This document shows positions 19,901 through 29,458 of a stretch of DNA of 64,000 nt, one piece after another; position 1 is the stretch's first letter; each line of letters opens with the position of its first letter. The DNA is from Phalacrocorax aristotelis (lineage: Eukaryota > Chordata > Aves > Suliformes > Phalacrocoracidae), in assembly GCF_949628215.1 (NCBI RefSeq), contig NC_134276.1, forward strand, positions 217,516,610 to 217,580,609. Reading direction: 5' to 3'. The notes under the pieces were generated by a model. The model saw nothing but the letters and a program-made list of their open reading frames with translations, was not told where the DNA came from and searched no databases. The position numbers and the translations under genes are program-made.

Positions 19901-22900
19901 CTCCGAATATTGACATCCGCTGTTTGTTCAGACTATCTTTTTTAAATAAACCTTGGCCTAATTATTCTTTTGGTAATTGCACTGGTTTAGGAAAATCTAA
20001 AATAATCAGAGGTTGCAAGAAGGGCTTGAAAAATAAATTATTTTCTCCTGAAAAGTGCAAATGAATTAAATTAAGTATCAAGTCTTTTTTTTTTTGGGAA
20101 GCTTGATTTCCAGACATGGCTGTGATTTGGCTCCTACAGCCAGGGTGGAGGGGTCAGGTGAGTTAGCTAGGGACTGGCAGCCGCCCAGGAGGTAAAACTG
20201 GCAAGAGCAGAAGGTCCCTGTGCCCGTGGTTGGTTTGAGCTGCATTTCCACCTCACTGCTGTGCAGTGTGGCAGGCTCCCCTGCTCCGTGGTCACTCTGC
20301 TTGGGAACGGGAGGGGATTTTGGCTGTGAGGAGGTGGAACTGCTCTGGTCACGCTTGCTGTTGTGGAGATAACCCCTCGAGCCAGCCTGCCTTCACTGCT
20401 GCAGGAACCGCCGCTCTGTGGCTGCCTGCAGGGAGGCTGGAGGTGCGGCAGCTCCTGGTGGGGAGGGAGATGAGCCTAGGGTGAGAGCTTCAGGCTCTGC
20501 AAGCTACAGCCTCAGGTGACATCTGTCACCTGAGCGGGAGGAGCAGGGAAGCCCTAGTAGCCTGGTGTCTTCCTCTCCTGGTTTGGTTTTCCCAATCATT
20601 CCCTGAGTAGGTGGCTCCGCAGGGGAGTAAAGTGAGCTTTGCCTTGCAGATAAGGAGCGCTGCATGGAGCTGAAGAAGGCCTTGTGTACCGCTCATGAGA
20701 AGTTCTGCTTCTGGCCAGACAGCCCCTGCCCAGGTTGGTGTCTCAGAGCCTGGCTAGTGCACATGGACAGGATCGTAGTCCTCTTTTTACCGCATGGGGA
20801 CATTGAAATCCGCAGTGTCAGAGCAATGCCTGTTAGCAGCCTCAGCAAATAAACAACTGAGCCGTGGCTGGAGTCCCGGATCTTGAGTCCCAAGCTGGGC
20901 TATACCCAGCCTCTTTTAACTTTTGCATGCCTCCAGGGCAGTTAAAATGCTGTTCAGATTGTAACTGGGAGGGGACTGAGGAGGCTGTATGACACGGGAT
21001 ACTGAAGGGGTGCTAGAGGTCGTCTTCAAAGCTGTGCTGCACGAGGAAGGGTGGTTGCAAAGAAAAAGACTGTGTTCAGCTTTTCTTTTAAAAGCTGGGA
21101 GACCGTTAAGGGGAGAACTTGGCTGGTACCATCCTCTCTCTTGCCCTGTGGGATAAGGAGGGGGTGGGAAGGCTGGTAGCACAGCTCAGGCCTCCCGCAT
21201 TTGCTTTCACCAGATCGCTTTGCTGTGTTGCTGGTGGATGAGCCCAGAGCCCTTCTCCAGGATTTCCTGGACCGCTTTCAGAGCCTGTGTCAGCTGGAGC
21301 TGCAGCTGCCCTCCCTTAGACCAGAAGATGTGAAAAACATGGTGAGTTCCCAGGTGCCCCTGAGATTGGGGGAGTTCAAGTTCCCGGTGACGATGCCAGG
21401 CATGCCTGTGCTTGCAAACCCTGACCAAGACAGTTGCGAGATTCAAACTGGAGACTCCAGCTTGCCAGGTGAGCAAAGCTCAGCCCTGCCTGCCTGTGTT
21501 AGTGGTCTGTCATCGCCTTGGCTTTCTCCTCGGATGTTCCCCACGTGGTGACTTCACCTGGTGTTTCTGGAAGCATGTAAAAGGGAGTTTGGAAAGACTT
21601 ATCTGCAGGCCCTTGACCAATGCAGGCATGGCTGGCTCACGTCACCATGATGTTGCTGGTGGGAAGTGGGGTGTAGTGTTTGGTTCCCACTCTGTGCCTT
21701 TCCCAGCATGTGAGGTGCTATCTGGTGCCTGGCAGAAGTGATTTGGGGTCCCACAAACTCCTTTGAGAGCAATCCCTGGCAGCTCCCACCCCTGTTGATT
21801 GCCTCCAAGCATTCCATGAGGTGCGGCAACCTGTAGATCGCTCCTTCAGCTGGGATCCCACAAGACTGGAGACAGTCATTGTGTTAGGTGGGATGAGGAG
21901 TTTTGGGTGCCAGAGGCTGCCCCGGAGCAGAGATGTGAGCAGAGGCTGGTGAAGGTGAAGGAGGCCAAGGAGTGCAGTACAGAGGGGCCTCTTGTGCAAG
22001 GCAGTCGTGTGAGGAGGCTCAGCGTACAGGGGGGAAGAGCAGGAGCTACAGCACAAGAGGCTGAGGCATCACTGCAGCCAGGAGCAAGTGTGAGATTGCC
22101 TCCATGTAGGGACCTGGCCAGGCCCTGCTCTACTCCAGCCAAGTCTGGCTTGTTGGGCACCCGCTCACTGGGAAACAGATGGCTCTCAGCAGCGAGAAGC
22201 TGTGCAGGAGCAGGGAACTCTTCATCCATTAAGCAGAAAACACGGAGGTGTTATATGGTTGCCACCGTAGGCTGGCTGAGCTTTGAAACTCGGCAGAGCC
22301 TCCTGAGAAGAGACAGTGTAAAGCCAACGGATGCATCGCATCTCCACATCTAACTCCCCAGCTGTCCCACTATCAGCAAGGTCTGGAGCGTTCGGGGACT
22401 CTTTTCTCACTGTGTTTCAGCAATGGCCCCAGAAGCGCTCATGGTTTGCCTGAGCAAGGGAAAACAGAGCTTCTGCTGCCTTGCTGGGATCAGAGGGACA
22501 GATGGGGGCTGTTCGGGCTCGTGCTTGCTGTGAGCGGTGGCACCATGACCTGCTCCACTGTTCCCACATGTGCTCGGGGGATCAAATAGTGCTTGAATCA
22601 AGTCCACGCCACTGGGAGAGTCAGACAGGCCCAAGGCAGGAGGAAGCCATTGCTCTGTATGGCTTTTGCCTGTTAACCAGAGTAGAAGTGCTAAGGGTGT
22701 TAGCTCATGCACCCAGCCCTTTTGGGGAGCAAAAAAGGGATTTTTCTCCATGTAGGATGTGGTTTGTGAGTAGAAGCAGTATGTTTTATCAGACTGCTGC
22801 TGACCGCCAGCTCTGTCTGCCACCTTTCTCCACCCCACAGTCCCTGACTGAGGAGAAGATCAGTCTGCTCTTCCAGCTAATCGGGGAGGAACTCGAGCAC

Positions 22901-25900
22901 AAAACAGAGGGAGAGAAACCACCGATGAAGTTTGCCACGGAAATCCTGCCAGTGCACGTTCCTGCCTGCATCCTGGCTCTGTGCGGCTGGACTTGCAGGT
23001 GGGTAGTGCTGTAGGACTGGTACTGAGGCATCTGCCGTGCTTTGTGGTTGCTGGTGAAACCTGTCAGAGGCCAGAGGAATGCGGATGTCCCTCCTCTGAA
23101 ATGTTCTCTGTCCCCTGTTTCACTATTTTATTATTATCTCCAGCCATTAAAACTGACAGACTTCCAGAAACCCCAATCTAAAATAGATGTTTCCCTGAGA
23201 CGGCAAAGAGTCTAAAACAACTGAGCTGTCAGTTGCCCCACTCGTTGCTAATTTAGATGTTGAAGTCAGTCCTTGAGATGTCATCCTCAGTAATGCTTTC
23301 ATTGCTCATCAGGCTCACAGGAAGGGAGGGAAGGTTTATGACCTGAAGGTTCATGGCTTCCCAAAGCGTGTGCTGTGGGCAGAACAGCCACGCTGTCTGT
23401 GCCTGAGGCAGCTTGCTGAAGGTGATCTCTTACAGTGCAGGCTGGAAAGGGGCTTACGGTTGGGAAGAGCAGAGCTGCTGCTGTGGCTGGGCAGCTCAGG
23501 GGCTGAGGATGGGGATACTCTCAGCTGATATGCCATAAATGAGTGCTCTTGCTTTATGGCAAGCCAAAATATAACTGAGCCAGGTTAAATCAATGCTGTA
23601 AATGGGTTTTAATGGACTTGTTCTACTTCCTAGCACACAGAGCTACAAAACAGTAAGTCTGTGCCTCATCCAAGGGGCGCTGATATCTTGAAACGTGCTG
23701 GCTCAGGTACCTGCAACTGAGACCATTCCTATGCTTTGCCAAATACCTGCATCTGTTCTGAAAGCTGAGATTTTGGGGAAGGGCCCAAGCTCATCCCTGA
23801 CCTTCTCTTGTGACTTGGCTCTGTCCCCGCAGCACTGCGTCTGGTTCCATGCACCTCTCGGTGATCACCTGCTCCCGCTGCATGAGGAAGGTGGGACTGT
23901 GGGGCTTTCACCAGCTGGAGTCTCTGGGGCCGGAGCTGGACTCCTGCAGCCCAAGCAGCACACCGCCAGCACCTGCTGAGCGCTTCCCGCTCGTGTCCAC
24001 TTCTCCACGCAGGATGCTTACACGGAGCCAGGACACGCTCCCTCAGGGCTCTGAGCAGGTATGGCCCAGTTCAACTAGCCCGTGAGCTTGGGACGTCTGG
24101 GTGATAGAGGGGCACAGAGGAGTTGAGACTGATGTAGGTTGGGTGTCCACTGCCTTTTACCTTGAAAGAGGCTCATCTTGGTGCTGTGTCTTCAGCCATG
24201 GGCAACATCCAACAGAAGTGGGTTGCTGCTGCCTTTCCCCCTGCCCTTTGCAGCTCTCTGTCCTCCCTCAGCCCTCCTGTGGGGAGGCAAAAAAAGGGCC
24301 TTTCCAGCCAGGATACTGAGGCTTGTCTAACTTGGGATGCTCCCAATCAGGGGTTGCCTTCACCTGTGTCCAACTAGACACATCTAAGATGCTCCTGGTA
24401 TGAATGGAAGGTGGCATGGCTCCTGCCAGGATGGCTGAGAAGGCTTTGATCTCTTGTTTGAGCTGGGCAGGGCCCCCCTGTCCACTTCAGGTAGAGGACA
24501 TGCTGATGACCAGAGGAGCTCTACTAATTCCTTGTTCTTTCCCCACTGGCAGCATGATAAGAGCCCATCCCCAGCCATCTCTCGCCTGCGGGGTTGGGAC
24601 TCTCCCATCCCTGTGGACCGGAGTGAGTTGGAGGTGGCCAGCCCCACTTTGAGGAGCCGCCCGGTCACCCGCAGCATGGGTCAGGGGGACAACATGGAAG
24701 TGCCATCCAGTCCTCTCCGCAAAGCCAAGCGGGCACGGCTCTGCTCCTCCAGCAGCTCGGTGAGTGACTCAGGTGAAGGCTCAAGGAGAGCCTTGGTGGG
24801 GTGGAGAAGGATCTGGGCAGGCTGCTCCTGATCCGGGGACCAGTGTTGTCCCTGTAGCGCAGCACTGGGCCAGCTCAGGGCTGGTGTTGAGGCATGGAGA
24901 GGGTTTTATCATGTCACTGGAGTCAATTTTGAATGATGCTGTCGCTGTCCTTCACTGTCATCTCCTTCCCCACCCAGGACACTTCTGTGAGGAGCTTCTT
25001 TGACCCCAGCTCACAGCATCGCGACTGGTGTCCCTGGGTCAATGCAGTGGAGGGAGGGGAGGTCCTGGAGGATACCACAACCGAGACAGAGAAGGAGCCT
25101 GCGAAAGCAGAGCCGGGCTGGCGGGTGGTACTGAACACGCTCCTCGCCACCAGAAAGTGCGACAGAGTGCCTGAGACAGAGCCTGTGGTGAGCCTGCGGG
25201 ATCCCCAGCCCTGAAACCAAGTGCTCAAACACCGCTTGTTCCAGCCTTGCCCTGGGCTGAAAGCCTTTGGGCAGAGTGGGGTAGATGGGCTTCATTCGGT
25301 CTAAATGCAAACCCAGCTGAGTGACAAGGACCAAGCGTGTGTCTGTGGAGTCTCGGCTTCCCCTCCAGCTGTGCTGACAGCCTCTCGGCTGGGTCTCATC
25401 CGTTACAATGATGTGTTGTGTGCAGATCTGCCCAAGGGCTGCTATAAATAACAGCCTTTCCCAAGCGGCTCAGCGCTGCCCAAGATCCAGTTTCACTTCA
25501 CGTCCCGATAGAGAGCTCCTGACCCTCTCTGCAGGCATCCTGACCACAGGCTCCTGTGGCTGCCAGCCCCAGGCTGTTGGACTGGTGGGTTTGCTGGGCC
25601 AGGGGAGCAGAGCTGAGGGCACAGTCCCCCTCCTTGAGTGTCTGTGGAGCAGCCGGTACCTGCTGCTGTCTCCCTGGGCCCCATTATCCGCTTGGATTCC
25701 TCCTGCTGTCTCCCCCCTGCTTTGCTTGGTGCTGAGCTGCAGGAACCGGTGGAACAGTCCTGCTTCAGAATTTGTCTTGGGGACTTGGTGGGATTTGTGT
25801 CCCCAACAGTTCGGTCCCTTCTGGCTGTGCCACGTGCTGGGAAAACACCCGCAGGTCCTGTAGGACCAGACACAAGTAGGAGGCAAGAGCCCCAGCTGGA

Positions 25901-26221
25901 GCAGGGATGACCGGAGTCCCGTCCTGCTTCTTGCTTGCAGTCACCTCGCTGTTCTCCCCTCTAGTTCTGGTAAAAAGGGCTAACAAAGAAGAGGAACAAA
26001 TGGATGTCCTGGCAGACAGTTAGGGTATTTCAGATGGGGTTTCTTTTCGCCACTGTTTCTCCTTGCATGCTTTGGAGTCAGGTCCGTGGCAGTTGCAGAT
26101 CCTGTTGTGGTGCTTTAACCTCCGGTTGTCGCTTTGCTCCCCTCTCTCGCAGAGTCTCTCGGTGAAGTCCTGCAAGGTGTTCCGCATTTTCCGGCAGTGG
26201 GAGAGCATGAATTCCTCCTGA
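16812..26221 (+). CDS. ZC3HC1: ZC3HC1 (NIPA), complete gene span with ten coding exons
   Basis: Family knowledge: ZC3HC1/NIPA was described as an F-box-like adaptor of an SCF ligase acting on cyclin B1, and later as a nuclear-basket protein binding TPR through a zinc-binding NuBaID domain. Seen: exons 16812-16933, 18034-18145, 18324-18474, 20650-20733, 21214-21341, 22841-22998, 23833-24058, 24553-24759, 24978-25187 and 26153-26221. They sum to 1467 nt, 488 codons plus stop, close to the 502 residues of the human protein. The C3HC finger runs from about residue 94 to 150 with CSSC (109-112) and HEKFCFW (144-150). A second zinc-binding part has ITCSRCMRKVGLWGF and HRDWCPWV. A basic nuclear signal RKAKRAR precedes the C-terminus. 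All introns are GT-AG except intron 2, which is AT-AC. Intact and probably functional. Confidence 0.97.
16934..18033 (+). other. ZC3HC1: ZC3HC1 intron 1, G-rich degenerate repeat
   Basis: From about 17000 to 17520 the plus strand is a degenerate array of ACTGGGAG/GGCACTGGGAGG-like words, with a run of 14 or more G near 17008-17023, so G-quadruplex folding is plausible. The remainder to 18033 has no recognisable element. Confidence 0.75.
18034..18145 (+). CDS. ZC3HC1: ZC3HC1 exon 2
   Basis: Acceptor CTGTTCCTCTTAG. Encodes KDTSDWSESANGSSEMDAPS, then LESTSKEAYFSRVETFT. It ends in phase 0 directly before ATATCCTTT. No GT donor near this position keeps the conserved protein sequence. Confidence 0.94.
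18146..18323 (+). other. ZC3HC1: ZC3HC1 intron 2, U12-type AT-AC intron
   Basis: A 178-nt intron starting ATATCCTTT (18146-18154), the exact minor-spliceosome AT-class donor. It contains TCCTTAAT (18308-18315), a branch-site match, about ten bases before the terminal AC (18322-18323). Joining 18145 to 18324 restores the conserved run ETFT-PLKWAGKP in phase 0. A perfect hairpin lies inside it at 18245-18271. Confidence 0.93.
18245..18271. repeat. Hairpin within the AT-AC intron
   Basis: CTTTGGCCA (18245-18253) and TGGCCAAAG (18263-18271) are perfect complements separated by nine bases (AATAAATCC). The hairpin could shorten the effective distance between donor and branch site. Confidence 0.75.
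18324..18474 (+). CDS. ZC3HC1: ZC3HC1 exon 3, first part of the C3HC finger
   Basis: Encodes PLKWAGKPHELSPLVCAKYG, WTNVECDMLKCSSCQAFLCV and SLQLMFDFNK. It contains zinc ligands C109 and C112 and the conserved K-W-x-G-K-P and Y-G-W motifs. Phase 1 donor GTATGT at 18475. Confidence 0.96.
18591..18734 (+). mobile_element. CR1 LINE 3' end, sense
   Basis: Begins GATGTGGAGTCTCCTTCCCT (the CR1 'VESPSLETFKT' coding end), continues through the phrase GCTCAAGCAGGGGGGTTGGA, and closes near CCATTCTGTGA. It shares 36 identical bases with the copy at 56093-56128, pointing to the same CR1 subfamily. Confidence 0.88.
18814..19262 (-). mobile_element. CR1 LINE fragment, antisense
   Basis: The minus strand encodes the CR1 ORF2 C-terminus: GSGEGGADLFFLGSRDRTHG, NGSKLRQGRFRLYIMEHFFT and WNRLPRKVVHAPSLSVFKRH. 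The 3' untranslated tail with GTCGGACTAGATGATC lies at its left end. The frame stays open for 86 codons here but the element is 5'-truncated and not autonomous. Confidence 0.92.
20511..20534. repeat. E-box inverted repeat
   Basis: CTCAGGTGACA (20511-20521), two bases (TC), then TGTCACCTGAG (20524-20534) form a perfect inverted repeat. Each arm carries a CAGGTG/CACCTG E-box, as used by ZEB and SNAI repressors, and a TGACA/TGTCA core. Confidence 0.8.
20650..20733 (+). CDS. ZC3HC1: ZC3HC1 exon 4, second part of the C3HC finger
   Basis: Encodes KERCMELKKALCTAHEKFCF, then WPDSPCP. Contains H144 and C148, completing the C3HC zinc site. Enters and leaves in phase 1; acceptor TTGCAG, donor GTTGGT. 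Confidence 0.95.
20734..21213 (+). other. ZC3HC1: ZC3HC1 intron 4
   Basis: A 480-nt GT-AG intron; no recognisable element inside. Confidence 0.85.
21214..21341 (+). CDS. ZC3HC1: ZC3HC1 exon 5
   Basis: Encodes DRFAVLLVDEPRALLQDFLD, then RFQSLCQLELQLPSLRPEDV and KNM, the conserved segment after the finger. Phase 0 donor GTGAGT at 21342. Confidence 0.95.
21342..22840 (+). other. ZC3HC1: ZC3HC1 intron 5
   Basis: About 1.5 kb, GC-moderate. No mobile element, RNA gene or extra exon could be supported. Confidence 0.8.
22841..22998 (+). CDS. ZC3HC1: ZC3HC1 exon 6
   Basis: Encodes SLTEEKISLLFQLIGEELEH, KTEGEKPPMKFATEILPVHV and PACILALCGWTC. The CGW-x-C end begins the second zinc-binding part. Acceptor CACCCCACAG, phase 2 donor GTGGGT. 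Confidence 0.95.
22999..23832 (+). other. ZC3HC1: ZC3HC1 intron 6
   Basis: 834 nt, GT-AG, with no recognisable element. Confidence 0.8.
23833..24058 (+). CDS. ZC3HC1: ZC3HC1 exon 7
   Basis: Encodes TASGSMHLSVITCSRCMRKV, then GLWGFHQLESLGPEL and a Ser/Pro-rich region ending PRRMLTRSQDTLPQGSEQ. Contains the C-x2-C and GLWGF motifs of the second zinc-binding part. Phase 0 donor GTATGG. Confidence 0.95.
24059..24552 (+). other. ZC3HC1: ZC3HC1 intron 7
   Basis: 494 nt, GT-AG, with no recognisable element. Confidence 0.8.
24553..24759 (+). CDS. ZC3HC1: ZC3HC1 exon 8, linker with nuclear localisation signal
   Basis: Encodes HDKSPSPAISRLRGWDSPIP, then RPVTRSMGQGDNMEVPSSPL and RKAKRARLCSSSSS. The basic RKAKRAR stretch is the likely nuclear signal. 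Many Ser-Pro pairs fit cell-cycle kinase regulation described for NIPA. Phase 0 at both ends. Confidence 0.95.
24978..25187 (+). CDS. ZC3HC1: ZC3HC1 exon 9
   Basis: Encodes DTSVRSFFDPSSQHRDWCPW, an acidic insert rich in Glu and Thr, and PGWRVVLNTLLATRKCD. HRDWCPW is the C-terminal conserved zinc-associated motif. Acceptor CCACCCAG, donor GTGAGC. Confidence 0.95.
25188..26152 (+). other. ZC3HC1: ZC3HC1 intron 9
   Basis: 965 nt, ending CTCTCTCGCAG. Open frames inside it show no family similarity. Confidence 0.8.
26153..26221 (+). CDS. ZC3HC1: ZC3HC1 exon 10 with stop codon
   Basis: Encodes SLSVKSCKVFRIFRQWESMN-SS then TGA at 26219-26221. The KVFRIFRQWES end is strongly conserved across vertebrates and fixes the frame. 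Confidence 0.95.
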   Translation, partial: SLSVKSCKVFRIFRQWESMNSS

Positions 26222-26625
26222 ACAGTCCACTGCCTCTGCGAACTGCTACCTGGCTGGTGGCATGGGGCATTGCGTCGGTCCAGCAGAGACCCACTTCACA
26301 GTCGTTTCCGTGGCAGCTCCGTGCCCTGGGAAGGGGATGCTGAGGAGGCTCCACGCCAAACAGAGCTCCCAGCAGCTGCTGGGATCCCCTCCTCTCTGAC
26401 TGCCTTCCTTGAAGCTCCCTGCCTTCACAAATTGCTGCTGTAGCCCTTGGCCCCGAGGGCTTCAACAGCCCCATCTGGAGCAGGGATGTGCTATAGGTGT
26501 GCGGGGCGAACGAGGAGACGTGGCCACCTTGTGAAGGTGACCATCTTGTCCAGCTGTGACCCGCCACCAGCGGCGCAGGGAAGTGACGCCAGGTGGGAAT
26601 AAACATTTCACTTTTGTTTTTTTTT
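26222..26625 (+). terminator. ZC3HC1: ZC3HC1 3' UTR and poly(A) signal
   Basis: AATAAA at 26598-26603, followed within 30 bases by a T-rich downstream element, predicts an mRNA end near 26615-26625 and a 3' UTR of about 400 nt. Confidence 0.8.
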
Positions 26626-28880
26626 TTTTTCCTTGCTGCTGGTGCAGTGCTTCTTCCTGGGGCAGGGTGAGCTCTGGACCTAGGACACAGCACCCATATC
26701 CCTTGGGATGCTCGTGTTTGGGGGGATCAGTGTCTGGCTGCCTCCCTCTCCTGTTTCCCACTCTTTGTTTCATCGTCTCCCCTGCCTGATGTGGGCTCTT
26801 TGCCAGCGGCTCAGCCCCTGGACACGCAGAGATGCCCCCAGCCTCATACCCTGATGCTTGCCAGCGTCTGCCCCAGCAATTGACTGCCCAAAGCAGATTT
26901 AGTCAGGGGCTGACAGCCTTCCCAGGGTGATAAATCACCTGACCCAGAGTACAGGGGAGGCTGGGACGCTGCCAAAACCCTGGAAGGAGACGGGTTAGGG
27001 CTTCCCACGGCTCAGGGCCACGAGGCTGGGTGCTGAGCAGGGACTGGTCTCCGTGGAAGGGGGAGAAGAAGCCAAGAAGGGAGAACCTGATCTGTCATCT
27101 CTGTCCTCGAGGATGTCAGGAAAGGGGCTTTGGGGAGGGCTCAGGCTACACAGATGAACCAGGCACGGTTGAACCTCCTCACCCCAAGTCTGCCATGGCC
27201 ACACAGATGTGGGTGAAGGCACAGGGACATGTCATTCCCCCGCCCCTTTTTTTCTTTGAAGCAAAGGAGCCCCCTTCAGAGGAGAAGCCCCTGCCTCGGT
27301 TTCCCCAGCCTCAGCTCTGGGGTTTCTTCTGCGTCTCAGCTTGCCCCATCCCCTTTGGGGCATTTTCTGGCTACCCCATGCCTGGGGAGGCAGTGGCTGC
27401 CTTGGTCAGGGCTGATCCCTGCTCTCACTGCACCCCAAAATGGGTGGGTTCACCTGCCCACCTGGGGTTTCTTCTGGAAGACACCCTTTACCTGTGGGCT
27501 CCTTGGGTAGGTGCTGGCAGGAACCCCCCTGGGGAGCAGCAGGGCCGGAGTTTGGGGGGGTCATCCTCCTTTCCTAAGAGGGTCCTAATTGTGTGGCCCT
27601 AATGAGGAGTTGCTTCACCCCACGGCCATGCTGGGCTGGGACTTGGGGCAGAGATGGGGGTGCACTCCCCCACCACACATCCTGGGTGGGCTGGGCTCTG
27701 CAGTAGGGCTTGGAGGAGCCCCTTCCCCAGCTGCCTGCACCCATGGATCCCCTTGTCCCCAACAGCCATGGCTTCCCCTGGCTCCCCTCATTCCCCCACA
27801 GCTCCCCACACTCTTTATAGCTCCCCACAACTTGCTGTGGGTCCCTGTAGCTCCCCTGCTCCCCAGAACTACTCTGGCTACCCCTTTTCCAGTGGCTTCC
27901 CCCCAGCTCCCTATAGCTTCATGGTCAGTGAACCACCCCAAAACCATGGGGTGCAGTCGTGGTGGGGGATGATGTTCCCCACACTGTGGTGGGCAAAGCC
28001 AGCTGCACCCCCCACCCCACCCATGCACCTCCATTTTCAGACCTGGGAGGGCTCAGAGGACCCCCAAACCTGCTGTGCACCCACACACAGGGGTCTGGGT
28101 GCTGGTAGAGTGGTCTTAAGGCATCCCAAAAGGGATTGGATGCTATCGTAGTCCCTGTCACCCTGAAATTATCCTTGTTTCAAAACTATGGTACCGCACA
28201 GATGAAATATAAAGGTTTATGAGGAAATCCTGGTATTCCCCTCCTGTTCTCCCAGTTGCTTGGAACCAGTCAGGGACTATCAAGGGTTTGAAAGATTGGG
28301 GGACCCTCTATGCCAACCTCTCCCACTGCCCTGCTCAAATATAACCCTGTTTCTCTTTGTCTCCCCAAATTCCTCCCAGCATAGCTTACCTGGGGTGTGG
28401 ATGTGACCCCCCCTCAGGTGCGTTACCCCCTACCCCAGCCAGACTCAGGGCTGGAGGGGCACGTTGGGGCATTAAATGGAGGAAGTTCTTCCCCACAGAC
28501 ACTCGTGGGGTGAGGTTCCCCCTTTTTCTCAGACTTTTTGGAGTTCTTTGGCCATGTCTCCTCCCCACGTGGGGAGGAAGCATTGGGGCAAATTTTGGGG
28601 TGATGCTGGGGTCAGGAATGCGGGATGTCCGCCCCGGGCGTGGAGTTGCCACGCCAGAACCCCGCCGGTGTGAGACACCCATTAGCACCGTCGTCACGCG
28701 CCCCGCTGACACCTTTGGGGTGCTGGCAGATGCTTCCCTGCCCCGTCCGGTTGGGTAAACTGAGGCACCGGGAAATGCTTTGCCAGTGTCGCACCGGAAA
28801 ACCGGGGTGGTGACTCGTGCTGCAAGGCCTGGACATCCACCACGTGCCCGGTTTTTAATCCGGGGGGGGGAGGTTTGCGT
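26626..28880. other. Intergenic spacer between ZC3HC1 and UBE2H
   Basis: GC-rich, C-rich spacer without a supported gene. From about 27740 to 27940 it is a degenerate array of AGCTCCCC-like words. Many short open frames here are composition effects. Confidence 0.75.
27740..27940. repeat. Degenerate AGCTCCCC array
   Basis: AGCTCCCC/GCTCCCCT words recur irregularly across about 200 bases (for example around 27803, 27820 and 27850). It looks like a low-complexity expansion. Confidence 0.6.
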
Positions 28881-28898
28881 TTTACGGTGCCTTTTCAA

Positions 28899-28920
28899 GG
28901 GTGACACTGGGGTGTCACCC
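28899..28920. repeat. Perfect hairpin upstream of UBE2H
   Basis: GGGTGACAC (28899-28907), loop TGGG, GTGTCACCC (28912-28920). It lies about 100 bases before the ZNF143-like site. Confidence 0.75.
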
Positions 28921-28939
28921 CCTGCCCTGGACCCCTGCG

Positions 28940-29405
28940 CTGCGTCCCCTCCCCCGCCTCCGGTCCCGGCGGGGTCTCGAACCTGCGGCCCTTCGAAGAG
29001 ACGCCCACCCCCGCTGCACTACAACTCCCGGCGTGCTCCGGGGCGGGCGGGACCGGCGCGGCGTTGCCTGCGCAACCAATGGTGACGGTGCGGGGCGGTG
29101 AGGTCACTGCGGGTGACGTCAGGGGTCCAGAGAGAGGCTCCGGCAGAGGCGACCGGAGCGGGGCTCGCGGCTGAGGGAGCGCGAGGAGGCGCGGGCGGGG
29201 GGGGCCCGGGCGGCAGCACCGGCGACACCGGCGGCAAAACAGGAGGAGGAGGGCGGCGGCGACAGCGACAGCGGCGACAGCGGGGGGGGTCCCAGCGTCT
29301 CGGAGCCCGGCGCCCCCCCGCTCCCCTCGGTGCCGGGCGTCCCCGGTCCGCGGCGGCGGCGGCGCTGACAGCCCGCCCGGAGCACCGGGGGCGGCCGCGG
29401 CCACC
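28940..29405 (+). promoter_or_regulatory. UBE2H: UBE2H CpG-island promoter and 5' UTR
   Basis: TATA-less, extremely CpG-rich. In order: a ZNF143/Staf match ACTACAACTCCCGGCGTGC (29018-29036), a GC box GGGGCGGGCGG (29040-29050), an RFX X-box-like GTTGCCTGCGCAAC (29063-29076), CCAAT (29076-29080) and a full CRE palindrome TGACGTCA (29114-29121). The transcript probably starts shortly after the CRE, giving a leader of roughly 250-300 nt with CGG repeats and ending GCGGCCACCATG. Confidence 0.85.
29018..29036 (+). promoter_or_regulatory. UBE2H: ZNF143/Staf binding site
   Basis: ACTACAACTCCCGGCGTGC follows the long ZNF143 consensus (ACTACAAYTCCCRGMRTGC) at nearly every position. Such sites are typical of housekeeping bidirectional and CpG-island promoters. 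Confidence 0.8.
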
Positions 29406-29458
29406 ATGTCCTCCCCCAGCCCGGGCAAGAGGCGGATGGACACCGACGTGGTCAAGCT
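29406..29458 (+). CDS. UBE2H: UBE2H exon 1
   Basis: GCCACCATG start at 29406 in an ideal Kozak context. Encodes [17 protein letters not shown] plus two bases of Leu, phase 2. The donor is GTATCCTTCC, a U12-type match rather than the usual GTRAGT. Confidence 0.95.

Larger units (their letters stand above)
18475..20649 (+). other. ZC3HC1: ZC3HC1 intron 3 with two CR1 fragments
   Basis: About 2.2 kb. It holds a sense CR1 tail (18591-18734), an antisense CR1 fragment (18814-19262) and a 24-bp E-box palindrome (20511-20534). Nothing else recognised. Confidence 0.85.
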
